NCBI GenBank assembly: GCA_046728075.1
Contig: JBKPDV010000022.1
Location: 1 to 10,845, forward strand
Length of the DNA stretch: 10,845 nucleotides
Direction: 5' to 3'
DNA from: JBKPDV01 sp046728075
GTDB lineage: Bacteria > Acidobacteriota > Thermoanaerobaculia > UBA5066 > Gp7-AA6
Shown here piece after piece: positions 1 to 6,971 of this stretch (its first letter is position 1; each line of letters starts with the position of its first letter). Under the pieces are notes generated by a model, which saw only the letters and a list, made by a program, of their open reading frames with translations, was not told where the DNA came from and searched no databases. The position numbers and the translations under genes were made by a program.

Positions 1-42
1 GTCGTGAGGGAGACCCGATCCATCGAACGGATGAGTCGCTGA
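1..42 (+). CDS. 3' end of an upstream gene, possibly nuoB (partial)
   Basis: Frame 1 is open from the window edge to a TGA at 40-42 and reads VVRETRSIERMSR. It ends 6 bp before the nuoC ATG. In nuo operons the gene before nuoC is normally nuoB, which would fit a short basic C-terminal tail. Thirteen residues cannot identify a family, and frame 3 is also open here, so this call rests on position only. Confidence 0.35.
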   Translation, partial: VVRETRSIERMSR

Positions 43-48
43 CCTTTC

Positions 49-681
49 ATGGCTGACGAGACGACGCCCCCGCCGTCCTCTGAGCCCGCCGCTCCCCCCG
101 CGGCGGAGGCGAAGAAGGAACCTCCCAAGAAGGTCGAAGCAAGAGATGCCTCGGCCCACCCGTGGGTCGAGTCGATCCGGGCGGCGGTTCCGGACGCGGT
201 TGTCTCGGCCAAGGAATTCGTCCGGCAAGTCACGGTGACCGTCGCGAGGGAAAAGATCCGCGACGTCGCGCGCCACTTGAAAGAGGGGGAAGACTTTCGA
301 TATTGCGTGGACATCACGGGCGTCGACTGGAAGCAGCGCAAGCCTCGATTCGACGTCGTCTATCACTTCTACTCCTTTTCGAAGAACGACCGCATTCGCA
401 TCAAGTGCGGAGTCGAAGAGGGAGAAGAGGTCCCGTCGATCGCAAAGCTGTTTCTTGCCGCGAACTGGTCCGAGCGCGAGACCTGGGACATGTTCGGGAT
501 CCCTTTCGCGGGGCATCCGGGATTGCAGCGCATCCTGACGTGGGAAGGTTTCCACGGTCATCCGCTTCGCAAGGACTTTCCTCTGGAGGGAATCGACACA
601 GGCGCCGCCGTCTACCCAGAGGAGTGGCCGGCCGGAGGGGGCCCCTCCGCGACCGATCCGAATCGGAAGGTGGTGTCGTGA
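49..681 (+). CDS. nuoC: NADH-quinone oxidoreductase subunit C (30 kDa subunit)
   Basis: NuoC is a soluble subunit of the peripheral arm of complex I. It packs against NuoD and NuoB near the quinone site and has no cofactor of its own. The 210-residue product has the 30 kDa-subunit core at about residues 38-185. This includes the family signature ERETWDMFG at 142-150, followed by HPLRKDFPLEG at 171-181. Residues 1-35 form a Pro/Ala/Lys/Glu-rich low-complexity extension ahead of the core, which looks disordered. NuoC is not fused to NuoD, unlike in E. coli. The ATG at 49 lies 6 bp after the preceding stop and has no good Shine-Dalgarno sequence, so translational coupling is likely. No other in-frame ATG lies before the core. 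The family call is firm, and the exact start is slightly less sure because of the tail. Confidence 0.96.
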   Translation: MADETTPPPSSEPAAPPAAEAKKEPPKKVEARDASAHPWVESIRAAVPDAVVSAKEFVRQVTVTVAREKIRDVARHLKEGEDFRYCVDITGVDWKQRKPRFDVVYHFYSFSKNDRIRIKCGVEEGEEVPSIAKLFLAANWSERETWDMFGIPFAGHPGLQRILTWEGFHGHPLRKDFPLEGIDTGAAVYPEEWPAGGGPSATDPNRKVVS

Positions 682-705
682 AGAGGCGCCCACACGGCTG
701 CTGGA

Positions 706-746
706 CGCCCCTCACCCCGGCCCTCTCCCGGGGGGAGAGGGGGCAG
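706..746 (+). repeat. Palindromic interspersed repeat, copy A
   Basis: This 41 bp element has a C-rich lead (CCCCTCACCCC) followed by a perfect 9 bp hairpin, CCCTCTCCC at 721-729 and GGGAGAGGG at 733-741, with a 3 nt loop. A second copy at 4365-4405 matches at about 36 of 41 positions. Repeats of this general form, CCCTCACCCC followed by CCCTCTCCC-GGGAGAGGG, are familiar in intergenic DNA of many high-GC bacteria, in the manner of REP elements. It fills most of the nuoC-nuoD gap, and its 3' arm runs into the nuoD ribosome binding site. Confidence 0.85.
736..743 (+). promoter_or_regulatory. Ribosome binding site of nuoD, inside the repeat hairpin
   Basis: The purine run AGAGGGGG at 736-743 lies 5 nt before the GTG at 749 and is the only Shine-Dalgarno-like sequence there. 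It supports the GTG start. Most of it lies in the 3' arm of the copy A hairpin, so the folded RNA would hide it. Confidence 0.55.
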
Positions 747-748
747 AC

Positions 749-1975
749 GTGACGGACGAGAAGCGCCTGACCGAGGCCGAGAAGCAGGAGGCGGACTACT
801 TCGCCCGCCGGATGACCCAGGCCGGTGAAGTCCGGCCGTCGGCCGGCGTGGCCGCGGCACCGGTCGAGCCGCCCACCCTGTTCGACGTGCAGGAGATGGA
901 GCTCAACTTCGGACCTCAGCACCCCTCCACACACGGCGTCCTGCGGCTGGTGCTCAAAGTGGATGGCGAAAAGATCCTCGAGGCGCGCCCCGAGATCGGG
1001 TACCTCCACCGGGGAACCGAGAAGCTCTTCGAAACCGAGACCTATCCGATGGGGATCCCTCACACCGATCGGATGGACTATGTCGCGGCGGCCACGAACA
1101 ACCACGCGTTCTGCCTGACGGTGGAAAAGCTGCTCGGAATCGAGATCCCGCGGCGAGCCCAGCTCATCCGCGTGATCTTAGACGAGCTCCAACGTCTTTC
1201 CTCGCACCTGGTCTGGCTCGGCACGTCCGGAATCGATCTGGGGGCCGTCACCCCCTTCTGGTACGCCTTCCGCGAACGCGAGCAGATCCTCGACTTCTTC
1301 GAGGAGTATTGCGGCGCCCGCCTGACCTTGAACTGCATGCGCATCGGGGGTCTCCCGTTCGATCTGACCCCGGGGTGGACCGCGCGGCTGCTTGAGTTTG
1401 TGGACGATTTGCCGTCGCGCATCGACGAGTACGAAGAGCTCCTGACCGACAACCGCATCTGGAAGAATCGAACGGTCGACGTCGGCGTCATCTCGGGGGA
1501 AGAGTGCATCGAATACGGGCTAACGGGACCGATCCTGCGCGGCTCCGGAATCGCGTGGGATCTGCGGCGCGCCCAACCCTACGAGTGCTACGACGAGCTG
1601 GACTTCGTCATCCCGGTCCGCCAGAACGGCGACACGTACGATCGCTACATCGTCCGGGTGCAGGAAATGCGGCAGAGCGTGCGGATCATTCGACAATGCC
1701 TGGACCGCCTCGAGGCGGGGGACATCCGCGGCAAGGTGCCGCGAGTGATCAAACCCGCTGCCGAAGAGGTCTACGCCTCGGTCGAGTCACCCAAGGGAGA
1801 GCTGGGCTTTTACTGCGTCTCCAACGGATCGAACCGGCCGTATCGCATGCATTGCCGGCCCCCCTCTTTCATCAACCTCCAGGCGTTGCCTCGTCTGGCC
1901 AAGGGACACCTGATCTCTGACCTCGTCGCACTGATCGGGACCATCGATATCGTGCTCGGGGAGGTGGATCGGTGA
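749..1975 (+). CDS. nuoD: NADH-quinone oxidoreductase subunit D (49 kDa subunit)
   Basis: NuoD, a homologue of the large subunit of [NiFe] hydrogenases, forms much of the quinone-binding chamber of complex I with NuoB and NuoH. The 408-residue product has the 49 kDa family core from about residue 46 to the end. GPQHPSTHG at 55-63 contains H58 and H62, the latter at the place of the quinone-site histidine. DRMDY at 107-111 ends in the quinone-binding tyrosine, Y111. The C-terminus (PPSFINLQALP, then a tail ending GEVDR) is complete. No nickel-ligand cysteine pairs are seen, which fits NuoD rather than a hydrogenase. Residues 1-43 are a charged extension. The GTG start is chosen for the purine run just before it. 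The extension leaves a small chance that an internal start, such as the ATG codon at residue 22, is used. Confidence 0.97.
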   Translation: MTDEKRLTEAEKQEADYFARRMTQAGEVRPSAGVAAAPVEPPTLFDVQEMELNFGPQHPSTHGVLRLVLKVDGEKILEARPEIGYLHRGTEKLFETETYPMGIPHTDRMDYVAAATNNHAFCLTVEKLLGIEIPRRAQLIRVILDELQRLSSHLVWLGTSGIDLGAVTPFWYAFREREQILDFFEEYCGARLTLNCMRIGGLPFDLTPGWTARLLEFVDDLPSRIDEYEELLTDNRIWKNRTVDVGVISGEECIEYGLTGPILRGSGIAWDLRRAQPYECYDELDFVIPVRQNGDTYDRYIVRVQEMRQSVRIIRQCLDRLEAGDIRGKVPRVIKPAAEEVYASVESPKGELGFYCVSNGSNRPYRMHCRPPSFINLQALPRLAKGHLISDLVALIGTIDIVLGEVDR

Positions 1976-1985
1976 GCAGGACGGG

Positions 1986-2057
1986 AGGCGAGAGGCGGGA
2001 GGCAGGAGGCGAAATGCAGTCCTTCTGTGATCGCCTTCCGCCTTCCGCCTCCCGCCT
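1986..2057 (+). repeat. Inverted repeat built of degenerate heptanucleotides
   Basis: The left arm (1986-2012) reads as 7-mers of the form AGGCNNG: AGGCGAG, AGGCGGG, AGGCAGG, AGGCGA. The right arm (2031-2057) is the same kind of array in inverted orientation (CGCCTTC/CGCCTCC units). The two 27-base arms pair at about 23 of 27 positions around an 18-base loop. It occupies most of the 103 bp nuoD-nuoH gap and would form a long stable hairpin in the transcript. There is no T-tract after it, so it does not look like a standard terminator. The reading frames through it are open by chance and do not resemble a protein. Confidence 0.9.
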
Positions 2058-2078
2058 TCTGGTTCCAGGGGCAGCCCC

Positions 2079-3254
2079 ATGAAGATCCTGACCCCCACCG
2101 TGCTGACCTACATCAAGATCGTCCTGCTCGTGGCGGTTGTGCCGGCCGTCATCGGCTTCGTCGTCGTCCTGGCGGAACGCCGGTTCATGGGTTTCATGCA
2201 GGACCGGCTCGGGCCCAACCGCGTCGGGCCCAAGGGCACGCTCCAGGGACTGGCCGATCTGCTCAAGCTCGTGACGAAGGAGGATGTCACGCCCGCCAGG
2301 GCGGAGAAGGCGGTGCACTTTCTGGCGCCGGTGCTGGCGGTCATTCCCGCCCTGACGGCGCTCGCCCTCATCCCCTTCGGACCTTCCCTGCGCATCGCGC
2401 CGCGCGTTTCGACGCCGCTCTACGTGACGGACGTCAACATCGGCCTTCTCTTCATCCTCGCGATCACTTCAATCGGCGTCTACGGAATCATCCTGGGAGG
2501 ATGGGCCTCCAACAACAAGTATTCCCTGCTGGGGGGACTCCGCTCGGCGGCGCAGCTGGTCTCCTACGAGGTGCCGATGGGGCTCGCGCTGGTGGCGGTC
2601 CTTCTCATGACGCGCTCCCTCTCGTTGGTCGAGATCGTCCAGCGCCAGGACCGGATCCACCTCTGGTTCGTCTTCCCGGGACTGCTGGCGTTCTTCCTCT
2701 ACTTCGTTGCCGGCGTAGCCGAAACCAATCGGAATCCTTTCGATCTGCCCGAGGCAGAGTCGGAGCTCGTGTCCGGGTTCAACACCGAGTACTCTGGAGT
2801 GAAGTTCGCCTTCTTCTTTCTCGGCGAATACACGGCGATGATCATCATCTCGTGCGTGGCTGTGACCGTCTTCTTTGGCGGATGGTTGCCCCCTTTTCAA
2901 CACGTCCCGGCGTTCGCCGTCTTGAAATTGATTCCTCCCTTCGTCTGGTTCTTCGCGAAGGCGGGGTTCTTCGTCTTCTGCTACATCTGGTTCCGGTCGA
3001 CGTTTCCACGCTACCGGTTCGACCAGTTGATGGCCCTAGGCTGGAAATGGCTGCTCCCGGTGGCGCTGGTCAACATCGTGGTGGTGGCGCTGGCGATCCT
3101 GGCCACTCCCGGATCGACCCGCGGCCTGTTCGTCCTGTCGTGGATTTTCGGCGCGCTGTTCGCCGTGATGCTGGGTCTCGCCTGGCTGCGGCGGATGCTC
3201 GCCCGGCGCGATCGCCTGTCCGCCGTCCCGAGGGGAGCGGAGAAAACCGCTTGA
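2079..3254 (+). CDS. nuoH: NADH-quinone oxidoreductase subunit H
   Basis: NuoH is the membrane subunit at the heel of complex I. It lines the quinone tunnel and passes the redox-driven change on to the proton pumps. The 391-residue product is hydrophobic with about eight to nine membrane segments. Family motifs are in order: the ERRFMGFMQDRLGPNRVGPKG loop starting at residue 33, ASNNKYSLLGGLRSAAQLVSYE ending in E164, AETNRNPFDLPEAESELVSG at 214-233 (the acidic quinone-tunnel loop), and GEYTAM at 249-254. Length is slightly above the E. coli protein. The ATG at 2079 has only a weak ribosome binding site (AGGGG near 2067-2071) just after the large inverted repeat. It follows nuoD directly, whereas nuoE, nuoF and nuoG usually lie between them. 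Confidence 0.97.
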   Translation: MKILTPTVLTYIKIVLLVAVVPAVIGFVVVLAERRFMGFMQDRLGPNRVGPKGTLQGLADLLKLVTKEDVTPARAEKAVHFLAPVLAVIPALTALALIPFGPSLRIAPRVSTPLYVTDVNIGLLFILAITSIGVYGIILGGWASNNKYSLLGGLRSAAQLVSYEVPMGLALVAVLLMTRSLSLVEIVQRQDRIHLWFVFPGLLAFFLYFVAGVAETNRNPFDLPEAESELVSGFNTEYSGVKFAFFFLGEYTAMIIISCVAVTVFFGGWLPPFQHVPAFAVLKLIPPFVWFFAKAGFFVFCYIWFRSTFPRYRFDQLMALGWKWLLPVALVNIVVVALAILATPGSTRGLFVLSWIFGALFAVMLGLAWLRRMLARRDRLSAVPRGAEKTA

Positions 3255-3267
3255 ACGGAGTCCATCG

Positions 3268-3750
3268 ATGGCCCTGAAAAAGTGGCTGGACAAGTTGACG
3301 CTGCTGGATCTCTTCGACGGTCTTTCCGTGACGGGACGTCACTTCTTCCGGCGGAAAGTCACGATTCAATATCCGGAACAGAAGAAGATTCCGTCCGACC
3401 GCTTCCGCGGGATGTTCCGGCTGGACGAAGAGCGCTGCATCAAGTGCACCCTCTGCGCGATCGAGTGCCCGATCAACATCATCTACATCGATTGGCACAA
3501 CGAGAAGAACGAGGCTGCGAAATCGGTGAAAGTGCTCGACCGTTTCGACGTCGACCTGAAGCGTTGCATGTTCTGCCAGCTTTGCGAGGAAGCCTGCCCG
3601 ACTGTGCCCAAGTCGATCTGGCTGACGACCAAGACCTACGAGATGGCTTCCTATGACCGGAACGACTCGCTGTATCTGGATATCCGCAAGCTGACCGATT
3701 GGCGATCGGCCGACAACGTCAAGCCCTTTACCGTCATCGAGCAAGGATGA
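3268..3750 (+). CDS. nuoI: NADH-quinone oxidoreductase subunit I, 2x[4Fe-4S]
   Basis: NuoI is the ferredoxin-like subunit that carries clusters N6a and N6b and passes electrons toward NuoB and quinone. The 160-residue product has two complete cluster motifs: C57, C60, C63, C67-P and C100, C103, C106, C110-P. An N-terminal amphipathic stretch (residues 1-35) probably lies on the membrane, as in the family. The segment after the second motif (TKTYEMASYDRND, about 121-133) resembles the YE-x-x-x-YDR segment of cyanobacterial and plastid NdhI, which belong to complexes lacking the NADH module. That likeness is suggestive only. The ATG is supported by GGAG at 3257-3260, 7 nt upstream. The gap to nuoH is 13 bp, so the two are co-translated. 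Confidence 0.97.
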   Translation: MALKKWLDKLTLLDLFDGLSVTGRHFFRRKVTIQYPEQKKIPSDRFRGMFRLDEERCIKCTLCAIECPINIIYIDWHNEKNEAAKSVKVLDRFDVDLKRCMFCQLCEEACPTVPKSIWLTTKTYEMASYDRNDSLYLDIRKLTDWRSADNVKPFTVIEQG

Positions 3751-3790
3751 AGCGAGTGCTGAGACTTGTACTCGCCCGCCCGGAGCGGCC

Positions 3791-4345
3791 GTGACGGGAG
3801 GCGTTTTACTGACGGGCGGAGCAGGCGCCGCCTTCGTGATCTTCGCGGTGCTGGCACTCGCGATGGCCGTGGCCGTCGTCGTCGCCCGCAACCCGGTCCA
3901 TTCCGCGCTCTTTCTCCTCGCCTCTTTTCTGCTCGTCGCCTGCATCTTCATTCTCCAGCAGGCGGAGTTCGTCGGAGCGGTGCAGATCCTGGTCTACGCG
4001 GGCGGCATCATGGTCCTCTTTCTGTTCGTGATCATGCTCGTGCACCAGAGGACCGTGAAGACGGCGGTCACCTTCCAGCACCAGTGGGACATCGCTCTGC
4101 TCTTCCTGCTTCTCTTTCTGGCGCCCTTTCTCTACGTGCTCGGCACGGCGAAGCTGCCGGACGTGCCCGCGATCCCGGACGCTTTCCGAATGGTCGACGG
4201 ACGCCTCCTCGGTAATACCGAAGCGGTCGCCTGGGTGCTCTACCGCGACTATCTGCTCCCTTTCGAGGTGGCGTCGGTGTTTCTCTTGGTCGCGATGATC
4301 GGCGCCGTGGTGCTCGGCAAGCGCAGCTCGGAGAGGATGGACTGA
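3791..4345 (+). CDS. nuoJ: NADH-quinone oxidoreductase subunit J
   Basis: NuoJ is a membrane subunit linking the quinone-site module to the NuoK/N/M/L pump chain. The 184-residue product has about five membrane segments. The diagnostic third one (QAEFVGAVQILVYAGGIMV, about residues 57-75) has E59 and Y69; the family has a pi-bulge in this helix that switches during turnover. ARNPVHSAL at 32-40 is the other well-kept stretch. The start is a GTG with GGAG at 3782-3785, 5 nt upstream. The 40 bp gap from nuoI shows no signal. The C-terminus ends in a normal short charged tail (GKRSSERMD). The length is typical of the family. Confidence 0.96.
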   Translation: MTGGVLLTGGAGAAFVIFAVLALAMAVAVVVARNPVHSALFLLASFLLVACIFILQQAEFVGAVQILVYAGGIMVLFLFVIMLVHQRTVKTAVTFQHQWDIALLFLLLFLAPFLYVLGTAKLPDVPAIPDAFRMVDGRLLGNTEAVAWVLYRDYLLPFEVASVFLLVAMIGAVVLGKRSSERMD

Positions 4346-4364
4346 TGACACCGTGGCTTGGGTT

Positions 4365-4405
4365 CGCCCCTCACCCCCGCCCTCTCCCGCAGGGAGAGGG
4401 AGCAA
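4365..4405 (+). repeat. Palindromic interspersed repeat, copy B
   Basis: This is the second copy of the element at 706-746, in the same orientation. It has the C-rich lead and then CCCTCTCCC (4380-4388), loop GCA, GGGAGAGGG (4392-4400). It differs from copy A in the loop and at a few scattered positions. It lies in the 100 bp nuoJ-nuoK gap, too far from the nuoK start to act as its ribosome binding site. Confidence 0.85.
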
Positions 4406-4410
4406 TCCGC

Positions 4411-4431
4411 CTCACGTCTCACCCCTCACAC
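4411..4431 (+). repeat. Three degenerate heptanucleotide repeats, CTCACNN
   Basis: CTCACGT, CTCACCC and CTCACAC follow one another without spacers directly after palindromic copy B. The array is short and degenerate, so it could be chance, but two other gaps in this operon also hold 7-mer arrays. Confidence 0.5.
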
Positions 4432-4445
4432 CTTAGGGCAGCGCT

Positions 4446-4751
4446 ATGACCATCACGATCAACCATTACCTGATCGTCAGCTTCCTGCTCTTTTCGATCG
4501 GGTTGCTCGGGGTTCTGGTGCGGCGCAACTTCCTGACGGTCCTGATGTCCGTCGAGCTGATGTTGAACGCGGTCAATCTGAATCTGGTCGCCTTCTCCCG
4601 CCGCCTGTCGGACCTGACCGGACAGGTCTTTTCCATCTTCGTCATCACGATCGCCGCCGGTGAGGCCGCGATCGGTCTGGCGCTGACGATTGCCCTCTTC
4701 CGGCAGCGCAAGACGCTGAACATCGAAGAAGCCGACACGATGCGCGGATGA
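4446..4751 (+). CDS. nuoK: NADH-quinone oxidoreductase subunit K
   Basis: NuoK is a small membrane subunit, homologous to MrpC, with three transmembrane helices that relay protons between the quinone module and NuoN. The 101-residue product has the usual length. Its two essential membrane glutamates are present: E37 in MSVELMLNAVNL and E73 in AAGEAAIGLAL. These correspond to E36 and E72 of E. coli. The ATG is preceded by a modest site (AGGG at 4435-4438, 7 nt spacing). Its stop overlaps the nuoL start as ATGA, so NuoL is probably translated by reinitiation. The 100 bp upstream gap holds palindromic copy B and three CTCACNN units. Confidence 0.97.
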   Translation: MTITINHYLIVSFLLFSIGLLGVLVRRNFLTVLMSVELMLNAVNLNLVAFSRRLSDLTGQVFSIFVITIAAGEAAIGLALTIALFRQRKTLNIEEADTMRG

Positions 4752-6928
4752 AGGACCTGATCTGGCTCGTTCCGCTCTTCCCGCTGGCGGGGTTTCTCGT
4801 CAACGGGTTGGTCTATCTGATCTGCGCATGTCCGCCGCGGAGGAGTCTCGCGCACGATCTGCAGCCGGACCAGCCGGCGGCGGAGTCGGCACCGGACCGC
4901 GGCCACCCGCATGCCCACATGCATCCGGAGACGCTTCCCAGGTTCCAGAAACTGTATTCCGTCGTGGGGGCAGGCAGCGTCGGGCTGTCGGTGCTGTTCG
5001 CCTTCGGAGCCATCTTCGACATCGGCCTCTCGAAGCTCGCTGCCGGCGGCTCGCACATCGTCACGCTCTACCGCTGGATCCCTCTCGGAGTCAACGAGTC
5101 TGTCTCGCAGGTTCCGGGCAAGGCGGCCGAGTGGTTCGTGGACGCGGCGTTCCGCCTGGACTCTCTCTCGGCTCTCATGATCGCCTTCGTCACGTTCGTA
5201 GGCTTCCTGATCCACGTCTACTCGATCGGCTACATGGGCCACGATCGGGGATACGGCCGCTACTTCGCGTTTCTGAATCTCTTCATGTTCTCGATGCTGA
5301 TCCTGGTGCTCGCGTCGAGCTTCCTCCTCCTGTTCGTCGGATGGGAAGGAGTCGGCCTCTGCTCGTATCTGCTGATCGGCTACGACTACCATAAGAAGTT
5401 CGCGGCCGACGCCGGGAAGAAGGCGTTCGTCGTCAACCGGATCGGTGACTTCGGTTTCATCCTGGGAATCTTCGGCATCTTCGCGCTCTTCGGCTCGCTG
5501 GACTTCGGGAAAGTTTTCTCGGCCGCGGCCGCCAGCCCGTCCGCTTACACTCCGTATCTCACCCTCATCTGTCTCTGTCTCTTCGTGGGAGCCATCGGAA
5601 AGTCCGCTCAGTTCCCCCTGTACGTCTGGCTTCCCGACGCAATGGCCGGACCCACTCCCGTCTCGGCGCTCATTCATGCCGCGACCATGGTCACCGCGGG
5701 CGTTTACATGGTGGCGCGCTGCAACGTTCTCTTTCGCCTGGCTCCGGACGCGATGCTCGTCGTGGCGGTCATCGGAGGGTTCACCGCGCTCTTTTCCGCG
5801 ACGATCGGCCTGGCGCAGAACGACATCAAGAAGGTCCTCGCCTACTCGACGGTCTCACAGCTCGGCTACATGTTCCTCGCCTGCGGCGTGGGAGCCTTCG
5901 TGGCGGGCATGTTCCACGTCATGACGCACGCCTTCTTCAAGGCCTGTCTCTTCCTCGGGTCCGGCTCGGTCATCCACGCGCTGGCGGGAGAGCAGGACAT
6001 CCGCAAGATGGGCGGGCTGTCTTTCAAGATCCGGACGACCTACGCGACGTTCCTGATCGCGACCTTCGCGATCGCGGGAGCACCGCTCTTGGCCGGGTTC
6101 TTCTCCAAGGACGCGATTCTCGCCGCGGTCTTCGAGTCGCACTTCGAGCAGGCTCCCTGGCTCGGAAAGACCCTCTGGGCGGCCGCGCTGTTCACGGCGG
6201 GCCTGACCGCCTTCTACATGTTCCGGCTGGTTTCGCTGACCTTCTGGGGAACCTACCGCGGGACCAAGGAGCAGGAGGCCCACATCCACGAGTCGCCGCG
6301 ATCGATGACGGTTCCCCTGGTCATCCTGGCTTTTCTCTCCATCGTCGGCGGCTACGTGGGAATCCCGATCGTTGCCGGCGGCGACAGGATCGGAGAGTTC
6401 CTTTCGCCGATCCTGCTCCCGGTCGCCGGTCAGCACGCCGCGCACGCGCACGCGGGAGTCTCGACCGAGCTTCTCCTGATGGCGATTTCCGTCGCGGCGG
6501 CCTCCGTGGGTTTCCTGCTCGCCTTTTCGTGGTACGCGAAGGGTCACGGGCAAGTGCCGGCGAAGATCGCGGCGGCCGTTCCCGGCGTTTACCGGGCGGT
6601 GCTGAACAAGTATTACGTCGACGAGTTCTACGAGGCGGTGTTCGTCGAAGGAGTGGCCAAGGGGGGAGGGCGAGCGCTCTGGGAGGTGGACGCGACGGTC
6701 GTGGACCTGATTCCCAACGGGGCCGCCGCAGTCACGCGCGGGCTTTCGTGGATCGCGTCTGCCTTCGACCAGTACGTCGTGGACGGACTCGTCAACGGCC
6801 TGGCCAACACCCTTCAGGCGGGCTTCCGGGTCTCCCGGCGAGCCCAGACCGGCCGGGTGCAGAACTACGCGCTCGTCATGGGGGCCGGTCTCTTCTGCGT
6901 CGTCATGGCCTATTTGATCTTCCGATGA
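4748..6928 (+). CDS. nuoL: NADH-quinone oxidoreductase subunit L, distal proton pump
   Basis: NuoL is the distal Mrp-antiporter-like pump of complex I, with a long lateral helix along the membrane arm. Key proton-path residues are present: E200 (in FVGWEGVGLCSYL), K285 (in GKSAQFPLYVWLPDA), H310 (in LIHAATMVTAGVY), and K454/D455 (in AGFFSKDAIL). They match E144, K229, H254 and K399/D400 of E. coli. All are shifted by about 55 because residues about 26-62, between the first two membrane helices, form a Pro/His-rich insertion (HPHAHMHPE within it). The C-terminus carries the YYVDEFYE motif at 622-629, the lateral helix region and a last membrane helix ending LIFR. At 726 residues it is much longer than the 613 of E. 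coli. The ATGA overlap with nuoK fixes the start. The stop lies within the left arm region of an 11 bp inverted repeat. Confidence 0.97.
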   Translation: MKDLIWLVPLFPLAGFLVNGLVYLICACPPRRSLAHDLQPDQPAAESAPDRGHPHAHMHPETLPRFQKLYSVVGAGSVGLSVLFAFGAIFDIGLSKLAAGGSHIVTLYRWIPLGVNESVSQVPGKAAEWFVDAAFRLDSLSALMIAFVTFVGFLIHVYSIGYMGHDRGYGRYFAFLNLFMFSMLILVLASSFLLLFVGWEGVGLCSYLLIGYDYHKKFAADAGKKAFVVNRIGDFGFILGIFGIFALFGSLDFGKVFSAAAASPSAYTPYLTLICLCLFVGAIGKSAQFPLYVWLPDAMAGPTPVSALIHAATMVTAGVYMVARCNVLFRLAPDAMLVVAVIGGFTALFSATIGLAQNDIKKVLAYSTVSQLGYMFLACGVGAFVAGMFHVMTHAFFKACLFLGSGSVIHALAGEQDIRKMGGLSFKIRTTYATFLIATFAIAGAPLLAGFFSKDAILAAVFESHFEQAPWLGKTLWAAALFTAGLTAFYMFRLVSLTFWGTYRGTKEQEAHIHESPRSMTVPLVILAFLSIVGGYVGIPIVAGGDRIGEFLSPILLPVAGQHAAHAHAGVSTELLLMAISVAAASVGFLLAFSWYAKGHGQVPAKIAAAVPGVYRAVLNKYYVDEFYEAVFVEGVAKGGGRALWEVDATVVDLIPNGAAAVTRGLSWIASAFDQYVVDGLVNGLANTLQAGFRVSRRAQTGRVQNYALVMGAGLFCVVMAYLIFR

Positions 6929-6968
6929 GAGGGAACCATTTGTCGTCCGTGTCGGGGGATCAAATAGG
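6909..6968 (+). repeat. 11 bp inverted repeat across the nuoL stop
   Basis: CCTATTTGATC at 6909-6919, within the last codons of nuoL, is perfectly complementary to GATCAAATAGG at 6958-6968, with a 38-base interval. An AT-rich motif repeated this exactly stands out in GC-rich surroundings. It could be a transcript hairpin, a protein site, or the edge of an inserted element. It is followed at once by the CTGTCGA array. Confidence 0.6.
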
Positions 6969-6971
6969 GAC

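Noticed and set aside
2027..3277. 416-residue + strand frame overlapping nuoH
   Set aside because: It is an out-of-frame shadow of nuoH with Arg/Pro/Gly-rich translation. NuoH in the other frame has all family motifs.
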